From C00003060 sp964440795 (GTDB taxonomy: Bacteria > Desulfobacterota > Desulfobacteria > Desulfobacterales > C00003060), in assembly GCA_964440795.1 (NCBI GenBank), contig CAYTTQ010000068.1, forward strand, positions 1 to 13,381: a stretch of DNA of 13,381 nucleotides. Reading direction: 5' to 3'. Of this stretch, positions 6,130 through 13,380 are shown one piece after another. The notes under the pieces are model-generated. The model saw only the letters and a list, made by a program, of their open reading frames with translations, searched no databases and was not told the DNA's origin. The position numbers and the translations under genes were made by a program. Position 1 is the stretch's first letter. The number at the start of each line of letters is the position of its first letter.

Positions 6130-7292
6130 GTAAGTCAGACTATCTGTTCAGCTCAGAATCGGTGACGGAGGGACATCCCGACAAAGTAGCCGATCGAATA
6201 TCGGATTCCGTGCTGGACGAAATCATCGGCCAAGATACACAAGCCCGAGTGGCATGTGAAACCTTTGTTACCACCGGTCTCGTCTTCATCGCCGGAGAGA
6301 TCACCACAAACTGCTATGTGGAAATGCCCGAAATCGCCAGAGGTGCCATCAAGGATATTGGTTACAACTCCTCCAACATGGGGTTTGACTGGGAAACATG
6401 TGCGGTTCTCACCAGCATCGACCGACAGAGTGCCGACATCGCCCAGGGGGTCAACGGTAAGGGGGACGCAAAGGAACAGGGCGCGGGGGATCAAGGTATC
6501 ATGTTCGGCTATGCCTGTGATGAAACCGCCGAGCTTATGCCCATGCCCATCGACTATGCCCACAAACTTGCCATGCGCCTTAGTGAGGTCCGGAAAGACG
6601 GCACCCTCTATTTCTTGCGACCGGACGGCAAAAGTCAGATTACCATTGAATACGAAGGCGACAAGCCGAAGCGGGTGGAAGCCGTCGTACTCGCCGCCCA
6701 ACATAGTCCCGATGTCTCCACGGCGGACTTAAAAGAAGGGCTCATGGAAGAGGTCGTCCGAAAGGTGATATCTCCGGATATGCTCGACGGCAATACCAAG
6801 TATTTCATTAATACGACCGGCCGTTTCGTCATCGGCGGCCCCAAGGGCGATGCCGGCATGACGGGAAGGAAAATTATCGTAGATACCTATGGCGGACAAG
6901 GCAGTCACGGCGGCGGATGTTTTTCCGGAAAGGATCCCTCCAAGGTGGACCGCAGCGCATCTTATATGGCCCGCCACATCGCCAAAAATGTGGTAGCCGC
7001 CGGGCTGGCTACAAAGTGTGAGGTTCAGTTGGCCTACTCCATCGGCATTGCCCGACCCCTGTCCATTCTTATCCACACCTTTGGAACGGCGGTGATCCCG
7101 AGCAAAAAAATTTCCGAATTGGTCGATGAGCTCTTCGATTTGAGACCGGCTGCAATCATCGAGTATCTTGACCTATTGCGGCCTATTTATAAGAAGACAT
7201 CGGCTTACGGCCACTTCGGCAGAAATGATCCCGACTTTACCTGGGAAAAAACCGACATGGCCGATGCGCTGAAAGAAAAAGCCGGCATCTAG
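6126..7292 (+). CDS. metK: S-adenosylmethionine synthetase
   Basis: MetK forms SAM from methionine and ATP in the cytoplasm. All hallmark segments are present in a 388-residue protein of typical length: TEGHPDK (14-20), GAGDQGIMFGYA (119-130) and the P-loop-like HGGGCFSGKDPSKVDRS, in which Cys replaces the more common Ala. The start is certain: AAGGAGG at 6115-6121 is four bases before the ATG, and the ATG overlaps the panD stop (ATGA). SAM from this enzyme is used by RsmA upstream, and SAH produced by such methyltransferases is cleared by AhcY downstream, so the operon pairs SAM production with recycling. I see no SAM riboswitch, and the overlap with panD leaves no room for a leader. Confidence 0.98.
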   Translation: MSKSDYLFSSESVTEGHPDKVADRISDSVLDEIIGQDTQARVACETFVTTGLVFIAGEITTNCYVEMPEIARGAIKDIGYNSSNMGFDWETCAVLTSIDRQSADIAQGVNGKGDAKEQGAGDQGIMFGYACDETAELMPMPIDYAHKLAMRLSEVRKDGTLYFLRPDGKSQITIEYEGDKPKRVEAVVLAAQHSPDVSTADLKEGLMEEVVRKVISPDMLDGNTKYFINTTGRFVIGGPKGDAGMTGRKIIVDTYGGQGSHGGGCFSGKDPSKVDRSASYMARHIAKNVVAAGLATKCEVQLAYSIGIARPLSILIHTFGTAVIPSKKISELVDELFDLRPAAIIEYLDLLRPIYKKTSAYGHFGRNDPDFTWEKTDMADALKEKAGI

Positions 7293-7293
7293 C

Positions 7294-7345
7294 AGCCTGT
7301 CTGAGAACCCCCTTCTGCATTTTCGGTTCGAGATGTTTTTGCCGG
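7294..7345 (+). repeat. Diverged copy of the dispersed intergenic repeat
   Basis: AGCCTGTCTGAGAAC (7294-7308) matches 1134-1148 at 14 of 15 bases, and a diverged CATTTTCGGTTCGA follows at 7318-7331, recalling CATTTTTGCGCGAA of the family. It begins right after the metK stop and separates metK from ahcY. The lower similarity suggests an older insertion. Confidence 0.5.
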
Positions 7346-7356
7346 ACTGCCCAGTA

Positions 7357-7399
7357 AAAAAAGGAGACACCAAAAAAGGAGACACCAAAAAAGGAGACA
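7357..7399 (+). promoter_or_regulatory. Three tandem 15-base units, each with a Shine-Dalgarno, before ahcY
   Basis: The unit AAAAAAGGAGACACC occurs at 7357-7371 and 7372-7386, and a third copy runs AAAAAAGGAGACA at 7387-7399 into the start codon. Each unit has AAGGAG (7361-7366, 7376-7381, 7391-7396). The last is 3 bases before the ATG at 7400 and 9 before the ATG at 7406. The repeat multiplies potential ribosome-docking sites and is prone to slippage. Confidence 0.85.
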
Positions 7400-8662
7400 A
7401 TGGATATGATGCACGATATCAAAGATTTAAAATTGGCGAACGACGGTAAGTTGCGGATCGAATGGGCCAAGCAAAGTATGCCCGTGCTGGAAAAAATCGC
7501 TGCACGGTTTACAAAACAAAAACCGCTAAAAGGGGTCCGCTTGGGGGCTTGCCTGCATGTTACGACGGAAACAGCCGCTCTCATGCAGGCGCTGAAGGCG
7601 GGCGGCGCATCCATTCGGCTCTGTGCCTCAAACCCGCTCAGCACGCAAGACGACGTCGCTGCCTCCCTGGTCAAGCATGACAAAGTCCCCGTCTTCGCCA
7701 TCAACGGGGAAAACAATAAAACATACTATCAGCATATCCATTCCGTGATCGATCACAACCCGACCTTCACCATGGACGACGGGGCGGACCTGGTTTCGAC
7801 CTTGCACTCGGACCGAAAAGAGGGCCTGGAATATGTGCGCGGAGGCACCGAGGAAACGACGACCGGTATCATTCGGCTCCGCAGCATGGCAAGCGCGGGG
7901 GTGTTGGAATATCCCATCATTGCGGTTAACGACGCCAACACCAAACATCTCTTTGACAATCGGTACGGGACGGGACAGAGCACGGTTGACGGAATCATCC
8001 GAGCGACAAACCGCCTGATTGCCGGTTGCACCTTCGTGGTTTCCGGTTATGGGTGGTGTGGACGAGGCGTCGCCATGCGGGCCAGAGGCATGGGTGGCAA
8101 CGTGATCGTTACCGAGGTCGACCCCTTGAAGGCCCTCGAGGCGGTGATGGACGGCTTCTCCGTCATGCCCATGCGCCAAGCGGCACGCCTGGGGGATATA
8201 TTCTGCACACTCACCGGTAACACCAACGTCATCGGGGCGTCCCACTTCAAGGTCATGAAAGACGGGGCCATCGTGTGCAATTCAGGCCATTTCAATGTGG
8301 AAATCGACCTGCCGGCTCTGGAAAAGCTGACCAAGAAGAAACGGCCGATCCGCGCCTCGGTGGAAGAACATGTTCTAGACAACGGCAAACGCATCAACAT
8401 CTTGGGAGAGGGTCGCCTGGTGAATTTGGCGGCCGCAGAGGGACATCCATCCAGTGTGATGGACATGAGCTTTGCCAATCAGGCCCTATCCCTGGAATAC
8501 ATGGTGAAACGAAAGCGTCCCTTGCCTGTGGAAGTCTATCCGGTACCGGAACACATCGACAAGGAAATCGCCAAAACCAAACTGGCAAGCATGAAGATCT
8601 CCATCGACAAGTTGACCAAAGAGCAAAAGAAGTATCTCGCCTCATGGGATATGGGCACGTAA
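7400..8662 (+). CDS. ahcY: Adenosylhomocysteinase, short archaeal/Thermotoga type
   Basis: AhcY hydrolyses S-adenosylhomocysteine to adenosine and homocysteine with tightly bound NAD, removing the inhibitor left by methyltransferases. Visible motifs are SNPLSTQDDV (77-86), GGTEETTTG (148-156), FDNRYGTGQST (185-195), the NAD loop GYGWCGRG (216-223), SGHFNVEID (295-303) and LAAAEGHPSSVMDMSF (343-358). At 420 residues it lacks the insert of the long bacterial/eukaryotic form. It ends in YLASWDMGT and so lacks the usual DGPFKPxxYRY tail that reaches the NAD of the partner subunit. This is the short form known from archaea and Thermotoga. ATG codons at 7400, 7406 and 7409 are in frame, and Shine-Dalgarno spacing (3, 9 and 12 bases) favours 7406. 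It converges on ppsR2 with a 4-base gap. Confidence 0.96.
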   Translation: MDMMHDIKDLKLANDGKLRIEWAKQSMPVLEKIAARFTKQKPLKGVRLGACLHVTTETAALMQALKAGGASIRLCASNPLSTQDDVAASLVKHDKVPVFAINGENNKTYYQHIHSVIDHNPTFTMDDGADLVSTLHSDRKEGLEYVRGGTEETTTGIIRLRSMASAGVLEYPIIAVNDANTKHLFDNRYGTGQSTVDGIIRATNRLIAGCTFVVSGYGWCGRGVAMRARGMGGNVIVTEVDPLKALEAVMDGFSVMPMRQAARLGDIFCTLTGNTNVIGASHFKVMKDGAIVCNSGHFNVEIDLPALEKLTKKKRPIRASVEEHVLDNGKRINILGEGRLVNLAAAEGHPSSVMDMSFANQALSLEYMVKRKRPLPVEVYPVPEHIDKEIAKTKLASMKISIDKLTKEQKKYLASWDMGT

Positions 8663-8666
8663 GGAT

Positions 8667-9524
8667 CTACTTGCCGGAAACGGCGGGACCTTTGGATCGA
8701 TACAGCTTGAGGAGCGTTGCCGCAACCTCCTCGACCGCTTTGTCTGAAATGTCGACAATGTGCCAACCGCGGTGCTTGTCATAGAAGGAATTGCACCAGT
8801 CGAGCTCATCACTAATCTTGACCGGATCGGCATACTTGGCCTCCTGAGAAAGTCCCAGCTGTTCCAGTCTCGACTGCCGCACCTTGACCAGGTTTTCCAC
8901 CTGAATGGTCAGGCCGAAGACTTTGGACTTATTGACCTTCCCCAACTCATTCGGAGCGTCCATCTCCGGGTGAAGGGGAATGTTGGCGACTTTCCAGCCT
9001 TGATGGGCCAGGTAGGTGGACAGCGGCGTTTTACCGGTACGGGACAAACCGATAATCACCAAATCCGCCTGCTTCAACCCGTTGGGTGCTTTGCCGTCGT
9101 CGTGTTTGACTGCAAAGTTGACCGCCTCCATCCGCCGGTAATACTCATCGTTGACGAGGTGCTGACGCCCCGGAATTTTCAAAGGGTCTTGGGCCAAAAA
9201 TCGCGAAAGCTGAACGATAAGATCACCGATTACATCGATGGCCTGAACACCGTTTTTCTCGGTCTCTTCCAGGAGACAATCGCTCAGCTCCGTCTCCACA
9301 ATGCTAAACGCAATCAATGCCCCTTCGCGTGAGGCCGACTTGACGATCTTGCGTATTTCCTGTTGGGTAGTTACCTGAACGAACTTTTCAATGTGCACCT
9401 CTGTGCCGAACTGGGCCAAGGCCGACTTGACGATCTTGCTGATCGTCTCTCCGGTTCCTTCGGCAACCAGAAAAATCTTGTTGGCGGACGGCTCTTTCAC
9501 AGGGCTTTGCTTTTTTGCACACAT
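8667..9524 (-). CDS. ppsR: PEP synthase/PPDK regulatory protein (bifunctional kinase/pyrophosphorylase), copy 2
   Basis: This DUF299-family protein has 285 residues. The family phosphorylates a threonine next to the catalytic histidine of PEP synthase or PPDK with ADP, and removes the phosphate with inorganic phosphate, switching the target off and on. It keeps the P-loop GLSRTGKT (159-166), FAVKHDDG (137-144), the YYRRMEA block before it, and the C-terminal VDISDKAVEEVAAT segment. Its N-terminal motif reads VAEGTGET where the family usually has VSDxTGxT. An open frame extends upstream to 9659, but the ATG at 9524 has GAGGAGAGG six bases before it and matches the family N-terminus. The gene overlaps the UPF0146 gene by 28 bases. 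I cannot tell from sequence whether PpsA or another dikinase is its target. Confidence 0.93.
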   Translation of the reverse strand: MCAKKQSPVKEPSANKIFLVAEGTGETISKIVKSALAQFGTEVHIEKFVQVTTQQEIRKIVKSASREGALIAFSIVETELSDCLLEETEKNGVQAIDVIGDLIVQLSRFLAQDPLKIPGRQHLVNDEYYRRMEAVNFAVKHDDGKAPNGLKQADLVIIGLSRTGKTPLSTYLAHQGWKVANIPLHPEMDAPNELGKVNKSKVFGLTIQVENLVKVRQSRLEQLGLSQEAKYADPVKISDELDWCNSFYDKHRGWHIVDISDKAVEEVAATLLKLYRSKGPAVSGK

Positions 9525-9925
9525 ATATCGCCTCTCCTCAGATTTAGATCTTGTACGAAGAAAACACCGTTGCCGTTCCCCTCGATTCGGCCTCCCGGAT
9601 ATTCCCCGGAAAGGGGCTTTATGATTATCGCTCGTGCAAAAACCGCCTCGGCGACGCACCGCATATAGGGCACCAGCTCCACCGGTGGCCGTATGGCGTA
9701 AAGCACCTGCGCCCCCTGATAGAGGGACACCTTCGGCACGGTAATATCGTCGACGAAGGTCCGCAGTCCTTGAAAAGAGTAGGGGCGTATGTCACCGGCG
9801 GCAACCCGAAGACCCCGTTCCTTGAGGGCCCGGACCACATCTATAACGCCCCCGAAACCAATCTCCACCGCACTGAGATACCGGTCGGCAATATAGGCCG
9901 TAAGCTGTGTGCAGCTGGGCCGCAT
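9497..9925 (-). CDS. UPF0146 family protein (function unknown)
   Basis: The 142-residue protein matches the conserved pattern of UPF0146, a small family known mainly from archaea, whose fold looks like a trimmed SAM-binding Rossmann domain. Signature segments are EIGFG (21-25, glycine loop), AAGDIRP (42-48), FVDDITVP (57-64), LYAIRPPVEL (75-84) and IKPLSGEYP (102-110). The remaining tail (111-142) is not conserved as far as I recall and overlaps the start and ribosome site of ppsR2 by 28 bases in another frame. It sits between ppsA and ppsR2 on the minus strand, so a role in the same PEP synthase circuit is possible but unproven. No Shine-Dalgarno serves the ATG at 9925. An in-frame ATT at 9946 lies seven bases after AAAGGA and could be the true start. 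Confidence 0.85.
   Translation of the reverse strand: MRPSCTQLTAYIADRYLSAVEIGFGGVIDVVRALKERGLRVAAGDIRPYSFQGLRTFVDDITVPKVSLYQGAQVLYAIRPPVELVPYMRCVAEAVFARAIIIKPLSGEYPGGRIEGNGNGVFFVQDLNLRRGDICVQKSKAL
9531..9539 (-). promoter_or_regulatory. Shine-Dalgarno that sets the ppsR2 start
   Basis: On the minus strand GAGGAGAGG lies six bases before the ATG at 9524. It decides for the 285-residue product over the longer open frame from 9659. It lies inside the coding region of the UPF0146 gene. Confidence 0.75.
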
Positions 9926-9995
9926 GAGGGGACATAACCGTTTAATCCGGTTGTCCTTTCAAGGCTTCAGCACTTGGGTTGATATGGGGCGAACA

Positions 9996-12398
9996 CTAAG
10001 ATACGGTATCGTCCAGCGATCTCCAGAAGAAGACGTCCGCCATTGGTATCTTAGCGATTTTGGGCTTTGAAACCAGCCCCAGGGCGTTTTCTAATCCGAT
10101 CTTTTGCTCTACCATTGCCACACCCCGCCGAGAAGAGACGACGGTGTCCGGATTTACGGAAATAGAGGTACATCCACAGCGAATCATGAACTCGAGGTAG
10201 TCGGGATAGACACTGGGGGCCTGCCCGCATATGGAAGTGGTCACCCCGTATTTTCGACACACCTGCATGGTATAGGCAATCGCTCTGAGTACACCCAGAT
10301 TTCGCTCATCGTAGAGTTCCTGCACGGAAGCATCGTTTCGGTCCACACCCAGTACCAACATGGTGAGGTCGTTGGTCCCGAAGCTCACCCCGTCTATCCC
10401 CTCCCGGCAAAACTCCTCGATCATGAAGCAGGCGCTGGGCACTTCGACCATGATCCACAATTTGAAGTCGGGGTCCCTGCGGTGATCCAGCCCCTCTTCC
10501 GCCATGATTCGCACCGTTTCCTTAAAGACCCGCCGCGTCCTGACGAAGGGAATCATCACACAGACGTTTTTGTATCCCATGTCTTCTCGGGCCCGCTTGA
10601 TGGCCCGCAATTCGAGCCTGAAGATATCATCTTCCTTCATATACCGGTACTGACCCCGGTACCCTATCATGGGATTCGGGCCGACATGCCCTCGTTCGTA
10701 CTTTTCTCCGCCCGGCAATTCCAAAAATTCATCCGGCTTAAAATCCAAACACCGGTAGACCACCGGACCGGGGAAAAAGGCATCCGCCACCTGGCCCAAC
10801 CCCTGGGAAAACGTATCGATCATTACCCGGTCACCTCCCTCTTCCAAGAGTTGCCTGGGATGTTTGCCGATACTTAACATGAGGTGCTCCGCCCGCAGCA
10901 AACCAACGCCGTCGGCATGGGTTTCATCGGCCACCTTCTTGGCGATTTCCGGTATGGACAGGTTCACGTACACTTTAGTGGCGGTAGTTATCCGGGCGGA
11001 CATATCCGCCACCGGGGCTACCGGAGCATCCGGACTCTTCTCGGCGGCCGGCATGCCTTCAAATATCATCCCTCGTTGTCCCTCCACGGTTACCGCTTGA
11101 CCGTCTTTTAAGACCTCCGTCGCCTTCTCGCATCCCACCACTGCGGGTACCCCCAGTTCCCGGCTCACGATGGCCGCATGACAGGTTTTGCCTCCCAGGT
11201 CCGTAACGACGGCGGCGGCAATCTTCATGGCGGGGACCCAATCCGGCGTCGTCATCTTGGTAACCAGGACATCCCCTTTCTTGAACTTTGATATCTCCTT
11301 GACGTCGACAATAACTTTTACCTTCCCGGCACCACGTCCCGGACTCACGCCGATTCCCTTTACCAAAACGTTTCCTCCCACACTATCACCTCCTTGCCCG
11401 ACATTGCCCTTTCCCTCAGCGCCTGCGTGCACTGTTTCAGGCCGTGCCTGAAGAATAAAGAGCCGATCCTCTTCGTCAAGCGCCCATTCGATATCCTGGC
11501 TCACACCATAATGTTTCTCTATCTTCACTCCCAACGCGGCCAGTTCAACGATACGCTCATCGGTGAGCACCGGCTTCTCTCGCTTGCTCTTGGGAACCGA
11601 CAGCCATTTGACACTGCCTTTCTTGTCCGAAACGATCTGCCGTTCCTTCCGCACGACCTGTTTATCGACCACCTTCAGGCCATCCTTATCCACCAGATAC
11701 TCGTCCGGTGTCACCTGTCCGCTGACGATGGCCTCCCCGAGGCCCCAAGACCCGTTGATGACCACTTTATCCGTGTCACCGCTCACCGGTTCGATGGTGA
11801 ACATCACGCCGGACGCCTTGGCGAAAACCATTTCCTGCACCGCCACACTGATGAGGACATCGCTATGAGAAAAGCCTTTTTCCACCCGATAAAAGATGGC
11901 CCGGGGGGTGAACAAGGAACTCCAACACTCTTTAACGCTTTTTAATAACCCTTTCTCGAAAACATTCAAATAGGTATCCTGCTGTCCGGCAAAACTCGCA
12001 CCGGGCAGGTCTTCCGCCGTGGCGGACGACCGTACCGCCACGGGAACACTTTTTTTGCCCACTTTTTTGCACAATTCACGGTAAGCCCCCGAGATGGCTT
12101 TTTCTATTTCTTTGGGAACCGGCAGTTCCTCGACATATTTTCTTATTTTCTCCGAAGCCGTCTGCAGGGCTCCCATGTCGTTTACATCCGTTTTGGAAAG
12201 GATTTGATCGATCTTTTCTTCTGCTCCGGAGCGCTTCAAAAATGCCTGATAGGTGGCCGCCGATACCGCAAATCCGTTGGGTACCGGCACTCCGATCTTG
12301 CCGAACAGTTCTCCGAGGTTGGCACATTTGCCGCCGGCAACCGGAATGTCCTCCCGTCGCAAGTCTTGAAACCATAAAACGAACTCAGTCTTTTTCAT
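9996..12398 (-). CDS. ppsA: Phosphoenolpyruvate synthase (pyruvate, water dikinase)
   Basis: PpsA makes PEP from pyruvate, ATP and water, giving AMP and phosphate, the first step of gluconeogenesis from pyruvate. The 800-residue protein has the N-terminal ATP-grasp part (AGGKCANLGEL at 21-31; VAVRSSATAEDLPGASFAGQ at 120-139). The swivelling phosphohistidine domain has catalytic H407 in GGKTCHAAI, with the regulatory T405 two residues before it, and the C-terminal PEP/pyruvate barrel has C724 in ICGQAPS. T405 is the position PpsR-type proteins phosphorylate, and genes for two such proteins flank this one. The frame opens at 12446, but GGGGAGGG at 12408-12415 is nine bases from the ATG at 12398 (MKKTEF), which I prefer over the ATG at 12404. 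It is part of a minus-strand operon with ppsR1 76 bases upstream and the UPF0146 gene 70 bases downstream. Confidence 0.97.
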   Translation of the reverse strand: MKKTEFVLWFQDLRREDIPVAGGKCANLGELFGKIGVPVPNGFAVSAATYQAFLKRSGAEEKIDQILSKTDVNDMGALQTASEKIRKYVEELPVPKEIEKAISGAYRELCKKVGKKSVPVAVRSSATAEDLPGASFAGQQDTYLNVFEKGLLKSVKECWSSLFTPRAIFYRVEKGFSHSDVLISVAVQEMVFAKASGVMFTIEPVSGDTDKVVINGSWGLGEAIVSGQVTPDEYLVDKDGLKVVDKQVVRKERQIVSDKKGSVKWLSVPKSKREKPVLTDERIVELAALGVKIEKHYGVSQDIEWALDEEDRLFILQARPETVHAGAEGKGNVGQGGDSVGGNVLVKGIGVSPGRGAGKVKVIVDVKEISKFKKGDVLVTKMTTPDWVPAMKIAAAVVTDLGGKTCHAAIVSRELGVPAVVGCEKATEVLKDGQAVTVEGQRGMIFEGMPAAEKSPDAPVAPVADMSARITTATKVYVNLSIPEIAKKVADETHADGVGLLRAEHLMLSIGKHPRQLLEEGGDRVMIDTFSQGLGQVADAFFPGPVVYRCLDFKPDEFLELPGGEKYERGHVGPNPMIGYRGQYRYMKEDDIFRLELRAIKRAREDMGYKNVCVMIPFVRTRRVFKETVRIMAEEGLDHRRDPDFKLWIMVEVPSACFMIEEFCREGIDGVSFGTNDLTMLVLGVDRNDASVQELYDERNLGVLRAIAYTMQVCRKYGVTTSICGQAPSVYPDYLEFMIRCGCTSISVNPDTVVSSRRGVAMVEQKIGLENALGLVSKPKIAKIPMADVFFWRSLDDTVS

Positions 12399-12407
12399 GA
12401 CCATTTC

Positions 12408-12415
12408 CCTCCCCT
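12408..12415 (-). promoter_or_regulatory. Shine-Dalgarno that sets the ppsA start
   Basis: GGGGAGGG on the minus strand is nine bases before the ATG at 12398 and three before the ATG at 12404. The spacing favours 12398. Confidence 0.75.
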
Positions 12416-12474
12416 TCTTTCCAGAATGCCCTGGGTTTATACGCATTCACTCCGACGGTATAATCATGGCGCCC

Positions 12475-13275
12475 CTATTCCTCTTGCATGATACTGTTGG
12501 CAATTTCTTCCACTGAACTATGGGTGACGTCGATCACCTGCAGATCATCTATCTGTTCAAATATCCGATGACAGTACGCTTGTTCCGCTCGAATCCGGGC
12601 CATGTCCGTATAATCCGTCGGTCCCGCATACTTAAGCCGTCGTTGCCGGATAAAGGCAAGTCTGTCGGAGGAAATCGTGAGCCCGATTTTCTTTCGTTTC
12701 AAGGTAAAAATTTTTTTCGGGGGGTCAACCTCCGGAATGATCGGCACGTTGGCCACTTTCAAACCATGATTACACGACAGATACAAGCTGGTGGGTGTCT
12801 TGGACGTTCGAGACAACCCAAGCAAAATGATGTCCGCCCTACCCAAATCGTTTATGCCCTGCCCATCGTCGTGTTTCAGGGTAAAGTCAATCGATTCGGC
12901 CAGACGGATCGATTCCTCTCCCACCCCTTTCAGCAAACCCGGACGAAGCATCGGTATCATGTTCCACAGCTTCCCCATCCGCTTCAACAACGGACCCAGC
13001 AGATCCACCGTATTGATGTCGTGCTTTTTCTGTTCCCTGCGAAACCATCTCCTCAAATCCTCAGACACGATGGAATAGATGAGTATCCCCCCGGAGCCTT
13101 CAGCCCTGTCCAGGATGTCTTTCATCTGCGCTTCTGTTCTGATGTAGGGATATTTTTTGAAAACAGGCGTGATTTGCTTAAATTGGAGTAAGGCGGCACT
13201 AATAACTCGTTCAGCCGTAACACCGGTCGCATCCGAAACAATAAAGACATTCACTCTCCTTTTTGGCGAGTTCAT
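12475..13275 (-). CDS. ppsR: PEP synthase regulatory protein (bifunctional kinase/pyrophosphorylase), copy 1
   Basis: This is a second DUF299-family protein, 266 residues, encoded upstream of ppsA in the same direction. It keeps the classic N-terminal FIVSDATGVT (11-20), FTLKHDDG (131-138), the P-loop GLSRTSKT (153-160), LKVANVPIIPEV (172-183) and VIDVTHSSVEEIA near the end. The segment before KHDDG (GVGEESIRLAES) differs from the usual Y-x-R-x-E-A pattern that copy 2 retains. Both copies therefore look functional but diverged in different places. Family knowledge predicts ADP-dependent phosphorylation and phosphate-dependent dephosphorylation of T405 in PpsA. The ATG at 13275 has only a GAAGGT touching it; the GTG at 13254 is an alternative but has AAGGAG one base away. 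The promoter should lie in 13276-13381, but I see no convincing boxes. Confidence 0.94.
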   Translation of the reverse strand: MNSPKRRVNVFIVSDATGVTAERVISAALLQFKQITPVFKKYPYIRTEAQMKDILDRAEGSGGILIYSIVSEDLRRWFRREQKKHDINTVDLLGPLLKRMGKLWNMIPMLRPGLLKGVGEESIRLAESIDFTLKHDDGQGINDLGRADIILLGLSRTSKTPTSLYLSCNHGLKVANVPIIPEVDPPKKIFTLKRKKIGLTISSDRLAFIRQRRLKYAGPTDYTDMARIRAEQAYCHRIFEQIDDLQVIDVTHSSVEEIANSIMQEE

Positions 13276-13328
13276 ACCTTCAAAGACCCTGCCTTCCCGG
13301 TAAACCGTTCCAATTCGTTATGCCAGGG

Positions 13329-13380
13329 TAAGGGCTCGCGCAAAAATAACTTCACATTTTGCCATCTCGGCTTCCGCCCG
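13329..13380 (-). repeat. Right copy of the dispersed intergenic repeat, inverted relative to the left end
   Basis: Bases 13336-13380 are the exact reverse complement of 1-45. The adjoining TAAGGGCTCGCG (13329-13340) recurs at 3087-3098. The repeat occupies the upstream region of ppsR1. The window ends one base beyond it, so how far the repeat extends outward is unknown. Confidence 0.85.

Noticed and set aside
7293..7399. SAH or SAM riboswitch before ahcY
   Set aside because: The 107-base gap is filled by a repeat copy and the tandem Shine-Dalgarno units, and I see no conserved SAH or SAM riboswitch core.
9525..9659. N-terminal extension of ppsR2 to 9659
   Set aside because: It overlaps the conserved UPF0146 coding region, lacks family similarity, and a strong Shine-Dalgarno sits before the ATG at 9524.
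12399..12446. N-terminal extension of ppsA to 12446
   Set aside because: The extension translates the Shine-Dalgarno region and does not match the PEP synthase N-terminus, which begins near MKKTEF.
1..13380. A composite transposon bounded by the inverted end repeats
   Set aside because: The content is housekeeping genes without transposase, and similar repeat cores occur inside the window. An assembly ending at dispersed repeats is simpler.
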